Virus record (IMG/VR): IMGVR_UViG_3300020203_000013
Coordinates: 1-64,000 of that record
Origin: a virus
Length of the DNA stretch: 64,000 nt
Strand: one strand, 5' to 3'
Below are positions 6,757 through 13,768 of the stretch, in pieces. How positions within the stretch are numbered: position 1 is the first letter of the stretch; each line of letters starts with the position of its first letter. Below the pieces are notes generated by a model that ran no database searches, was not told where the DNA came from, and worked only from the letters and a program-made list of their open reading frames with translations. A program made the position numbers and the translations under genes.

Positions 6757-7401
6757 TTAGATAAAATATGATGTTGCGGTTTTAGGATCAGCCACATGGT
6801 TCAAGAATTTATTTAATATAAAAGTCATTATAGGGTTCCTATATATTTTCCAAAGACGGTCAGATCTTTGCTTCCAGTTGGGTTTTCCATCTTTATATCT
6901 GTTCTTATGAAAGATACTAGTACTTATAAATGTATAAAATAATCCAGCACTTATGTACAACTTTAACCTATCAATAAAGGTCAAAGGAGTCAGTATGTAT
7001 GCCCTACTATAACAAAATATAACTTCTGGGTTTCTATGTACTTTAGAGTAATCTAAGACTTTACAGTTTTGTGGTATGTAAACAGTGTAAGGAAATTCAT
7101 AAATACTTTTATCTTCCAATGCCTTATTCAGTTCTTCTTCATCTTTACAGTTGTAGTAATTTAATACATCTTGTAAGTCTTGACCTTCTACTGAATCCCA
7201 ATAACCATCAGTGACTGAATTAAAGTAATGTACTTTTCCAGTAATTTTATTTCTACAGACTCCTGATAGAGGTCCGTCATAATACTTTAAATGCCAAAGT
7301 ATTTCTACATCTTTCCTATCAGTCTTTGGCAGTACTTTACCAGTTTCTTTTAGAATTGCTTCCTGTATTAACTCAAAGTCTTTTCTAAATAAAGGGTCCA
7401 T
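6757..7401 (-). CDS. Hypothetical protein, 214 aa
   Basis: An aromatic-rich protein. The N-terminal half carries short motifs such as YYDGPLSGVC and VHYFNSVTDGYW, suggesting a compact beta domain. A moderately hydrophobic stretch near residues 145-162 (LYISAGLFYTFISTSIF) could be a membrane-associated helix. The C-terminus is basic. I do not recognise the family. The preceding RHH-like gene ends 11 bases upstream of its ATG. Confidence 0.6.
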   Translation of the reverse strand: MDPLFRKDFELIQEAILKETGKVLPKTDRKDVEILWHLKYYDGPLSGVCRNKITGKVHYFNSVTDGYWDSVEGQDLQDVLNYYNCKDEEELNKALEDKSIYEFPYTVYIPQNCKVLDYSKVHRNPEVIFCYSRAYILTPLTFIDRLKLYISAGLFYTFISTSIFHKNRYKDGKPNWKQRSDRLWKIYRNPIMTFILNKFLNHVADPKTATSYFI

Positions 7402-7412
7402 AGGTTTTTAAT

Positions 7413-7625
7413 TTAACTTAATTTAACTATCTGAATTACTTTTTTATCTTTCAAGATAGCTACTTCATGTCCAGACTCTGAAGCAGTATTAAAGTGATCT
7501 AACAAGGCGATAGCTTTATTGACTACACTTACCTTATTTAGATTAAGTTTCTTGCCTAAGTTATTAGCTAAAGCTGTAACCTGGGGTGTAAGCTCTACCT
7601 TAAATGGATGTTCTTTTTTTGACAT
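7413..7625 (-). CDS. Putative ribbon-helix-helix-like small protein, 70 aa
   Basis: The pattern of a beta strand (FKVELTP) followed by two helices (LANNLGKKLN and VSVVNKAIALLDHFN) fits the ribbon-helix-helix fold used by small DNA-binding regulators, in which the strand contacts the DNA major groove. A C-terminal beta hairpin follows (HEVAILKDKKVIQIVKL). It lies directly after the VOC-like gene. It could be a regulator of this operon or an antitoxin-like protein; no toxin partner is apparent. Assignment rests on secondary-structure pattern only. Confidence 0.5.
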   Translation of the reverse strand: MSKKEHPFKVELTPQVTALANNLGKKLNLNKVSVVNKAIALLDHFNTASESGHEVAILKDKKVIQIVKLS

Positions 7626-7626
7626 A

Positions 7627-8181
7627 TTATTTTAAATCCTTAGTAGATTCCATTAGCTGTTTAACATTTGCGGAGCAGAATCCATGTTGCCCTCTTTTAA
7701 TAAACTCTATAATTACTCCAGTAAACTTATTTGGTTTAGTGAATACCTGGTCTAATTCATCTTCTGGGCAGGTTAAGATGTCTTTAGTTGTAAATTCAGC
7801 CCACCCTTTAGTTTGCCATTCAACCATCTTAGCTCGTACATCTTCTACCTGGAAGGCACAATGGTGAAAGCCTCCTATTCCTCCTCTAGCCTGAACCCAG
7901 AGGTCTACGACTGACCCTGGTTCCCCTTCTGAGATAAAAATTTCAGGGGCCATATGATATTCATTTCCAGTTGGGAAACCATCTAGTACTTGCGGTAAGG
8001 CCCACTCAAAGGTTAAAGAGTTTACCTTTTCTGGAGGCTCCATAGCTGTACAGACGGCTTTAGTACCATCATCAAATACAACTTCAAACTCTTGTTGAAT
8101 TTTGTATCCAAAGGCTTCCATATAAAATTGAACTGCTTCTTGTCTATTAGGAACCCTAAGAGCTATATGGTCTAAACGCAT
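7627..8181 (-). CDS. VOC family protein resembling 4-hydroxyphenylpyruvate dioxygenase C-terminal half
   Basis: A vicinal-oxygen-chelate protein of 184 residues with two paired beta-alpha-beta modules. The putative metal ligands are His5 (DHIAL), His106 or His107 (GFHHCAF) and Glu159 (GVIIEF), the His-His-Glu set of the family. The C-terminus GQHGFCSANVKQLMES resembles the end of 4-hydroxyphenylpyruvate dioxygenases, where a helix closes the active site. It is half the length of those enzymes, so the substrate is probably different. Its start overlaps the preceding gene as TAATG. A host-derived metabolic or resistance gene is likely; such genes are unusual in phages. Confidence 0.75.
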   Translation of the reverse strand: MRLDHIALRVPNRQEAVQFYMEAFGYKIQQEFEVVFDDGTKAVCTAMEPPEKVNSLTFEWALPQVLDGFPTGNEYHMAPEIFISEGEPGSVVDLWVQARGGIGGFHHCAFQVEDVRAKMVEWQTKGWAEFTTKDILTCPEDELDQVFTKPNKFTGVIIEFIKRGQHGFCSANVKQLMESTKDLK

Positions 8182-8444
8182 TAATGAACCTTTTTCTTCT
8201 TTTCATCTGATAAGACATCGGGAAAAGATTCCCTAAGTTTATCTTCCAGTTCTGGAAATATATCTTTTAAATAATCAAATGTGTCACTCTCTATTAAATT
8301 AGACAGCTCTCTTAACTTTGTTAGAATAGGTTTGGGCATTTCAGATGGTAGTTCTTTAGAACTTTTAAATAGAAAACTTTCTAGGTATATTCTAACAAAC
8401 TCAATAGTCTCTAAAATCTCTATTTCTTTTTCAGGTAAAGACAT
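8181..8444 (-). CDS. Hypothetical protein, 87 aa
   Basis: A small acidic helical protein (KEIEILETIEFVRIYLESFLF at the N-terminus in two short helices, then KLRELSNLIESDTF) ending in a basic tail. It lies two bases after the GroES gene stop, so it is co-transcribed with GroES. No motif recognised. Confidence 0.6.
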   Translation of the reverse strand: MSLPEKEIEILETIEFVRIYLESFLFKSSKELPSEMPKPILTKLRELSNLIESDTFDYLKDIFPELEDKLRESFPDVLSDEKKKKVH

Positions 8445-8446
8445 GT

Positions 8447-8737
8447 TTATTCCTCTATGACTGCTAGTACATCCTCTTCGTGCATAATTAAAACCTTTTG
8501 AGTTCCATCATTAACTTCCGCGCCTGAGAATTTTGCAAACAGAATCTTGTCTCCTACTGACACCTTAACTGGTGCAATTTCTCCAGATTGTAATAACCTG
8601 CCCTCTCCAATAGCTAATACTAATCCTTTTTGTGGTTTTTCTTGAGCGTCTTTTACTAAAATGATTCCACCAGAAGACTTCTCGTCTGATTCATCTCTTT
8701 TAACTACAATTCTACCGTAAAGTGGTCTAAAACCCAT
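8447..8737 (-). CDS. groES: GroES-type co-chaperonin
   Basis: The 96-residue length and order of motifs match GroES: N-terminal strand RPLYGRIVVKR (4-14), a mobile loop around residues 17-34 containing the hydrophobic GGIIL that docks on GroEL, a GKGLVLAIGEG-like strand here KGLVLAIGEG (37-46), KVSVGDKILFAKFSG (58-72), and the C-terminal EEDVLAVIE (87-95). Phages use such proteins (T4 gp31 is the model) to let host GroEL fold their large capsid protein. No GroEL partner is seen in this window. An AGGAGA ribosome-binding site precedes the ATG. Confidence 0.95.
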   Translation of the reverse strand: MGFRPLYGRIVVKRDESDEKSSGGIILVKDAQEKPQKGLVLAIGEGRLLQSGEIAPVKVSVGDKILFAKFSGAEVNDGTQKVLIMHEEDVLAVIEE

Positions 8738-8819
8738 ATAAAATATCTCCTAAAAAATGACTATACCAAATTAAATTAAAGATGTCTAATCTGAAATAAT
8801 AACTTAAGTAGTCAATTAT

Positions 8820-9107
8820 TTAATTGGAGGGGCTAACTTGAGAATACGGCATGAGTAGCATTTGACCGCTATTGCCGGATATTAGTAGGGCTGGATTTTC
8901 TGGAGAGCCTAGTTGAGTAACAGTGACTCCACCTAGCTTTTTAGTAACGTTACGTTTATAAATGGCTTTGATAATTCCTTTAGAGCTAGTTGTCGGGCCC
9001 CAAGCTACATTCTGACCTACCTTAAACCCAGCGGCAATAATCTTAATGGTTGTCTGGGCTAATTCAATCTTATTATCTAATAGTTCTAGCAGGTTATCAA
9101 TATCCAT
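8820..9107 (-). CDS. Hypothetical SH3-like protein, 95 aa
   Basis: After an N-terminal helix (about 1-25) the protein has a beta-rich part with FKVGQNVAWG, KGIIKAIYKR and a central glycine-rich turn, a pattern typical of small SH3-like barrels. The ATG at 9107 lies only about ten bases from a promoter-like motif, and no ribosome-binding site is visible, so translation may be leaderless or start differently. Function unknown. Confidence 0.5.
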   Translation of the reverse strand: MDIDNLLELLDNKIELAQTTIKIIAAGFKVGQNVAWGPTTSSKGIIKAIYKRNVTKKLGGVTVTQLGSPENPALLISGNSGQMLLMPYSQVSPSN

Positions 9108-9110
9108 GTA

Positions 9111-9141
9111 AATTATATAGTATTCTAGTTAAAGTTTTCAA
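9111..9141 (-). promoter_or_regulatory. Divergent promoter region
   Basis: On the minus strand TTGAAA (9141-9136) and TATAAT (9117-9112) are separated by 18 bases, a sigma70-like arrangement. The same segment contains ATACTAT (9123-9117), the hexamer shared with the phage promoter motif. It would start transcripts at the ATG of the gene ending at 9107 or just inside it. The plus-strand MazG gene begins at 9165, so the 57-base gap probably serves both directions. Confidence 0.45.
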
Positions 9142-9164
9142 GGTACTGTGTCGATAAAAAGAAT

Positions 9165-9452
9165 ATGAAATGGAACGTTGATACACTGTTAAAGGGTTAT
9201 TTTCACAAGGCTACTGTTGAGTGGGGCCAACCTGCTCAAATGTTGGTTGCAGTAGAGGAGATGGCTGAACTAACTAAAGAAATTGTAAAGAATTTAAATC
9301 GGGGCAAAGAGAATGAGGAAGAGATAATAGAAGAACTTTCTGATGTTATTATAATGTGTTTACAGTTAACTGAAATATATGGTGGACAGAAGGTTGAAGA
9401 TATGATAAATAAAAAATTAGAAAGATTTAAAGCTAGGATAGATAATATATGA
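9165..9452 (+). CDS. MazG-like nucleotide pyrophosphohydrolase
   Basis: A 95-residue single-domain MazG-type protein. The metal-binding helices carry EEMAEL (31-36) and EELSDV (56-61), the ExxE and ExxD motifs of the all-alpha NTP pyrophosphatase superfamily. These enzymes hydrolyse (d)NTPs to monophosphates, and phage copies are thought to adjust nucleotide or alarmone pools. It is the first gene of a three-gene plus-strand island, unlike its neighbours on both sides, and overlaps the next gene by ATGA. Confidence 0.85.
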   Translation: MKWNVDTLLKGYFHKATVEWGQPAQMLVAVEEMAELTKEIVKNLNRGKENEEEIIEELSDVIIMCLQLTEIYGGQKVEDMINKKLERFKARIDNI

Positions 9453-9835
9453 AAAACTTAACACTACTGACTCTAATTTTGCTGCTTAATTTTGCTACCG
9501 CTAATGCCGACTGTATTTCTGGGGCCAAAAATAAAACTGAGTTTAAATTAAGGTTTAATACGGGAGATATTCTCCTAACTGGAGGAATAGGTGATGATAT
9601 CTATGTTACTACCTATTCGCTAATATCACCAAACTCATCTCTCTCCGTGGTGGAAGATTCTTTCTGTAGTTTTGATAATAACGCTATACGAGTGGATGGA
9701 AGACTTATCTCGATAACCTCTGTATTTTATTTTAATCTTTCCGCTAGCAATGCTCAAGGGAACTACATACGTTTACAGAGTAGTTATAACACCCTAGTCG
9801 AATCTTATAATCTAAGTCTAAAAAGAATTAAATAG
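9449..9835 (+). CDS. Secreted hypothetical protein, 128 aa
   Basis: The N-terminus MKNLTLLTLILLLNFATANA is a clear signal peptide with a cut site after ANA. The mature part of about 108 residues is beta-rich with two cysteines (CISG and FCSF), which could form a disulfide in the periplasm. The start overlaps the MazG stop through ATGA. Function unknown; a periplasmic or surface role during infection is inferred. Confidence 0.65.
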   Translation: MKNLTLLTLILLLNFATANADCISGAKNKTEFKLRFNTGDILLTGGIGDDIYVTTYSLISPNSSLSVVEDSFCSFDNNAIRVDGRLISITSVFYFNLSASNAQGNYIRLQSSYNTLVESYNLSLKRIK

Positions 9836-9878
9836 GTCATAAAATTTTAATATCAAATGGAAATGGTAGAAAATCTAT

Positions 9879-10088
9879 ATGAAGAGTCTACTAAGACGTG
9901 CCTTTCATATCTCATTAATAAGTCTTGCAGGTACTTCTATAAATATAATCCTAATTAGTTTTTATACTAAGTTAGTTCCTGACTTACATTTACTTTTAGA
10001 TATACCTACCTTAATAGTTATAGTGTTAATATCTATAGAGATATCCGTTAAGTCAATAGATGTCATCTTTACTAAGAAGGATTTTTAA
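9879..10088 (+). CDS. Small membrane protein, 69 aa, two predicted helices
   Basis: Two hydrophobic segments are visible at about residues 10-30 (ISLISLAGTSINIILISFY) and 37-55 (LLLDIPTLIVIVLISIEIS), joined by a short polar loop, with basic ends. Size and topology would allow a holin or a superinfection-exclusion protein, but no sequence feature decides between these. It is the last gene of the plus-strand island. Confidence 0.5.
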   Translation: MKSLLRRAFHISLISLAGTSINIILISFYTKLVPDLHLLLDIPTLIVIVLISIEISVKSIDVIFTKKDF

Positions 10089-10172
10089 TTATGGATCTTA
10101 AGGTGTCGGTAAAATAAAACCCTCAGTGTGTTGGATAAGACATATTTAACTGTTCAGGTAATAATTTTAGTA

Positions 10173-10205
10173 TCTATTCTAGCTTAATAGAGTTATTATA
10201 TTTTT
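10173..10205 (+). terminator. Weak possible bidirectional terminator between converging genes
   Basis: TCTATT (10173-10178) and AATAGA (10186-10191) form a 6-bp stem with a T-rich stretch after it on the plus strand. It lies in the 136-base gap between converging transcription units, where a terminator is expected. The stem is short and AT-rich. I see no other feature in this gap. Confidence 0.3.
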
Positions 10206-10224
10206 AGATAAAAGACTAATGTAA

Positions 10225-11769
10225 TTAACTGAAGTCGTAGAAAATACGATAAACAATTGAAGGATTAGATCCAGTTTCTAATGCATCTAGCCTAATAGCT
10301 AAGTGAATAAAATCCGTGGTCATTTCCCCAGGAGCTACCCCAACTGCAATAGAGTCTAGAGCCGTAGATACTTCTGGCATGTTGTCTTCTGTAGAAAAAA
10401 GATATGCAGGAGGTACGTCAGACGATAGGTCTGTACTGCCTACTACTGCTTTTCTCCACTCAGTCCCATCTGATGCAGGATTTCCTCTTCCAGAGAAGCC
10501 TACAGCGAATTTAGTTCCGTTTCCGCCAGCATAGTGGTTCTGCGCGGTGCCATTAGAGTTTAATCCAAATCGAGGGCTAGATAAAACCGTTGCTCCGCTG
10601 AGGAGATCAAACCAAACCGATTTAGTAGAGCTGTAGGTGGAAACAGTAACTGCCCCAAAATTTAAAACCGTTACTCCTATTGTAGTTGGAACTGGTCCAC
10701 CTGCAATAATTTCAAATCTATCTCTTCTAGTTAAGTTACCTGAGTTAGAGAATGCAATGGTTAGTCCTTTATTTCCAACTGCGGTTCCAGTTACCTGGGA
10801 AACAGTTGAAGCGGAAGATTTACCTTCTCTTAGGCTAGACCAATGGTATCTTGCTGTTCCAACAGCTGAAGATGTTACAGCACCTGAAGAAAATTGTATA
10901 GCTGAACATGTAATTCCAAATAAATCACTATTACCAAATGGGCTGTCTGTAAATCTAATTCGTAACCCTCTTGAGCCTACTGCATAGAAATAATCCGAAT
11001 ACAGTAATTGAACGGCTGCACCTGAGTTATCACCTGATGTAGATGTCCAAGTCATTGTAGGAACGTTTCCAGCTCCGTTATTCATTACTGAGCCTGCGGC
11101 TGTATTAATAGTAACTGTATAAGTTTCATCAAAGGCTTCATTCCATGATCCTGTTGAAGTGCCAGAACCTGTGTAAACGTTTCCGCCTGTCCCAGATACT
11201 ACACCTATTGGGTGAACTGTTCCTACAAGTACTGTATAAATATCTGTAAACTGTCCTTTATAGACTCCACTTAAAGATACTTGTCCAGTAAAAGATCCGT
11301 TATTAGCTGAAGCTAACCCGTTAACTGTATTTACAGTTAAAGATCCGCCTTGCGAAGCTGCCATTCCTAGTAAATGTAAACAATCGTTAGATCCATTATC
11401 TACAGCTACTGTAGAGGCTGTACCTAAAGTACTTGACCAAATTCTAAATTTATTATTTAAATATTCAACTCTACAGTTATCAAATTCTGTTTGAGGTAGT
11501 TGTTTTAGTTTCCATTCAATGTCTCTAGCAACTGCTCTAGCATCCATTGTGGACCCAGAGGTTAGAGTTATTTGCTGTAAAGCATTTCCATCTATAGCTA
11601 CTTGCATTTGATCAGCCGCGCCAGCGGTAATAGTAAACGTCCCTGAAGTAGCTGTCGAAGCTTCTACATATCCCCTAGATCCTGTACCACTAACTGTTTG
11701 ATTAGTGGCATGGGAATAGGTAGTATCTGTGTTAGGATCGAAATAGCACCAACGTGAAATGGACGGCAT
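10225..11769 (-). CDS. Putative tail fibre or receptor-binding structural protein, 514 aa
   Basis: A Ser/Thr/Gly/Ala-rich, cysteine-poor beta protein typical of phage adhesins. Residues about 40-150 follow the order short strand, helix, strand with DGNALQQITLTSG, DIEWKLKQLP and RIWSSTLGTAS, resembling the beta-alpha-beta repeat found in flagellar hook-associated proteins and some phage tail proteins. The rest is repetitive beta structure. TGAGGAG lies before the ATG, and a promoter-like motif lies 26 bases upstream, so it can be transcribed on its own. It is the last gene of the tail-tip region, a usual place for host-range determinants. Confidence 0.6.
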   Translation of the reverse strand: MPSISRWCYFDPNTDTTYSHATNQTVSGTGSRGYVEASTATSGTFTITAGAADQMQVAIDGNALQQITLTSGSTMDARAVARDIEWKLKQLPQTEFDNCRVEYLNNKFRIWSSTLGTASTVAVDNGSNDCLHLLGMAASQGGSLTVNTVNGLASANNGSFTGQVSLSGVYKGQFTDIYTVLVGTVHPIGVVSGTGGNVYTGSGTSTGSWNEAFDETYTVTINTAAGSVMNNGAGNVPTMTWTSTSGDNSGAAVQLLYSDYFYAVGSRGLRIRFTDSPFGNSDLFGITCSAIQFSSGAVTSSAVGTARYHWSSLREGKSSASTVSQVTGTAVGNKGLTIAFSNSGNLTRRDRFEIIAGGPVPTTIGVTVLNFGAVTVSTYSSTKSVWFDLLSGATVLSSPRFGLNSNGTAQNHYAGGNGTKFAVGFSGRGNPASDGTEWRKAVVGSTDLSSDVPPAYLFSTEDNMPEVSTALDSIAVGVAPGEMTTDFIHLAIRLDALETGSNPSIVYRIFYDFS

Positions 11770-11789
11770 AATTTATAAAACTCCTCATG

Positions 11790-11803
11790 TATAAAATAGT
11801 ACA
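11790..11803 (-). promoter_or_regulatory. Phage promoter motif before the 514-residue adhesin gene
   Basis: Minus strand: TTGTACTATTTTAT, one of the best copies of the shared motif, 26 bases before the ATG. A second, partial copy (ATTACTATGGTAC) lies just upstream at 11809-11820. No -35 box is apparent. Confidence 0.6.
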
Positions 11804-11854
11804 AGTCGTACCATAGTAATCTTTAGATCTATATTAGTTAAATAGTCCTAAATA

Positions 11855-13759
11855 CTAATTATTAGAGATATTAAATTTGTAAGGGTATATTAACTTATTA
11901 CCTGCAAAATCACTTACTTCTAAGACTAAATTCATAGTCTTACCATACTCATAAAATGGATTGTTTGAAGTAAGATTAGCTATTAGGTTGCCAGTTATGA
12001 TGTCTATACCTGTTATTTCAGCACTTAAGTTGTTTTTTGGCATAGAAACGGTTTTAAAGGAAGTTACCATCTTAGTGTCCTCTTGAGTATCCCCTACATC
12101 ACTTACCTTAATGGCTACTGTTATATCTGTGTCATAAGTTAGGTTATTATCAGGATCGTAACAATATTCAGCCCCCCACAGAAGTTCTGAGTAGAAATCC
12201 CTATAAACGGTATTTCCAGACACTAAGGTCTCTTGAACTACGTGAAACTGTAAATCTGCATCAGTTAGGTAGTTCGGGGTTAGCTGGAAAAATATATCAT
12301 ATTCAATTCCAGAAATTACAGGAACTATGGATACCCCTGATAAGGTTTGTCCATTTAAATTTATATAAGAACCTGAAGCACTAATACCCAGACCATTAAA
12401 GTTATAAAACTTTGTTTTAAAATTGTTAGACCCTGTAACAGTAGTATAGGACTGTAACAGATTTAAGTCGGTATAAACTGCATCTATTTCTATCTGTAGT
12501 CCTGATATAGATAGGTGACTATTAGTTAGTGTTAGGAAGCTAGAGCTATAAGTTAAGTAGTTAGGGGCTGGTACATATAAATCACTTGCTCCTACTTCTA
12601 TATTAATTACTTCCTGAGGGCCGAACAAGTTATCTGGATTAATTAAATAACTTCTTCCTCTTCCTCCACTTATGTTTGTAATAGATAATGCATAGTCATT
12701 ATTTATTAGAGCGCCAGCTGAAATTACAACCTCATCTTCAATAGTGATATTTACAGAATTATAATCTAGTCCAGTATGCTCATCTACTATGTCTATTTGA
12801 ATATTAGTATCAAATCCTACCTGAGTTTGTAAGTGAGTTGGAGTTATGAAAGAAATAAAAGGACTTTGGCTATCTGGTAGTCCTAAAATGGTCGCACCCA
12901 GATTGCCTTGGTCCCAAACTTTGTAGTTATAATTAAATAACGATAAGTTGCCTGATGGAGCTGTCGTATCTCTGGCTTGCCCTGAGACGGTTACAAAGCT
13001 TCCTAAATTGAAAGTTCCTGATGGAGTAAAAGTAAATTGATAAAAACTAGGACTAACTTGTGTAAAAGTTGTTAAACCAATCCCTGATGGGGATATTGCC
13101 AATCCTGAGTTTACTACTTGAATTCCATTTACATAAAAACTTACACTTGTATTGTTTATTGAAGTTAACTCTTGGTCTTTTAAATCAAAAGATATCCCAG
13201 CAAAAGGGTTATTATATGTAGATCCGCTACTAGGTATTATATTAAATAACCTTGGTCCACTTACGTCTTCTGCTACTGCACTTATCGTAGTAACAAACCC
13301 ACCAGTTGCTGTAGCTAAAAAAGTGCCAACCTCTGAGTGGTATTTAGAATACCCCAAAACATTTATATTATTAATAATGGAGTTAAAGTGCTGAGACCCT
13401 ATTAAGGATAATATAACTTTATTAGGATTTTCTGATGGATGTAAGTCTCCTACCACAGCCCTTAAAGATAAGTTTGCTATGGACTCTGTAAAGTCTTGTA
13501 CCTGTATATTTAATATCTTAGTAGGTTCATAAGAGGCTAGGGCTGATATGTTATACTTTAATGAGTTGCTGTCTACAATTACTGTAAAAAAACTATCAGG
13601 TGCTTCAAAAGATGCATAGGCAGATAAATTGTTAACTACAGCCTCTTCAATAGTTTGGAAGGTTCCGATTTGAGTTTTACCTCTAAATCTAGAATTAAAA
13701 GTTCCTATACCTGTAACTGAAGAGTAACTACTTAAACTTATAGAAGATGTAATAGGCAT
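11855..13759 (-). CDS. Structural protein with tandem Ig-like domains, 634 aa
   Basis: The sequence contains at least three beta-sandwich units that open with a proline-containing strand and contain a conserved polar turn: SGPRLFNIIPSSGSTYNNPF (near 190), SPFISFITPTHLQTQVG (near 300) and later units. Similar domains occur in the 791-residue protein upstream. There are few cysteines and no enzymatic motif. It is in the same reading frame as the two genes before it, separated by one TAA and three codons. Probably a tail fibre or tail-surface decoration for host binding. Confidence 0.6.
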   Translation of the reverse strand: MPITSSISLSSYSSVTGIGTFNSRFRGKTQIGTFQTIEEAVVNNLSAYASFEAPDSFFTVIVDSNSLKYNISALASYEPTKILNIQVQDFTESIANLSLRAVVGDLHPSENPNKVILSLIGSQHFNSIINNINVLGYSKYHSEVGTFLATATGGFVTTISAVAEDVSGPRLFNIIPSSGSTYNNPFAGISFDLKDQELTSINNTSVSFYVNGIQVVNSGLAISPSGIGLTTFTQVSPSFYQFTFTPSGTFNLGSFVTVSGQARDTTAPSGNLSLFNYNYKVWDQGNLGATILGLPDSQSPFISFITPTHLQTQVGFDTNIQIDIVDEHTGLDYNSVNITIEDEVVISAGALINNDYALSITNISGGRGRSYLINPDNLFGPQEVINIEVGASDLYVPAPNYLTYSSSFLTLTNSHLSISGLQIEIDAVYTDLNLLQSYTTVTGSNNFKTKFYNFNGLGISASGSYINLNGQTLSGVSIVPVISGIEYDIFFQLTPNYLTDADLQFHVVQETLVSGNTVYRDFYSELLWGAEYCYDPDNNLTYDTDITVAIKVSDVGDTQEDTKMVTSFKTVSMPKNNLSAEITGIDIITGNLIANLTSNNPFYEYGKTMNLVLEVSDFAGNKLIYPYKFNISNN

Positions 13760-13768
13760 TTCATTAGG

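Noticed and set aside
10637-10987. 116-residue plus-strand frame opposite the adhesin gene
   Set aside because: It mirrors the repetitive adhesin coding sequence and has no motif or start signal.
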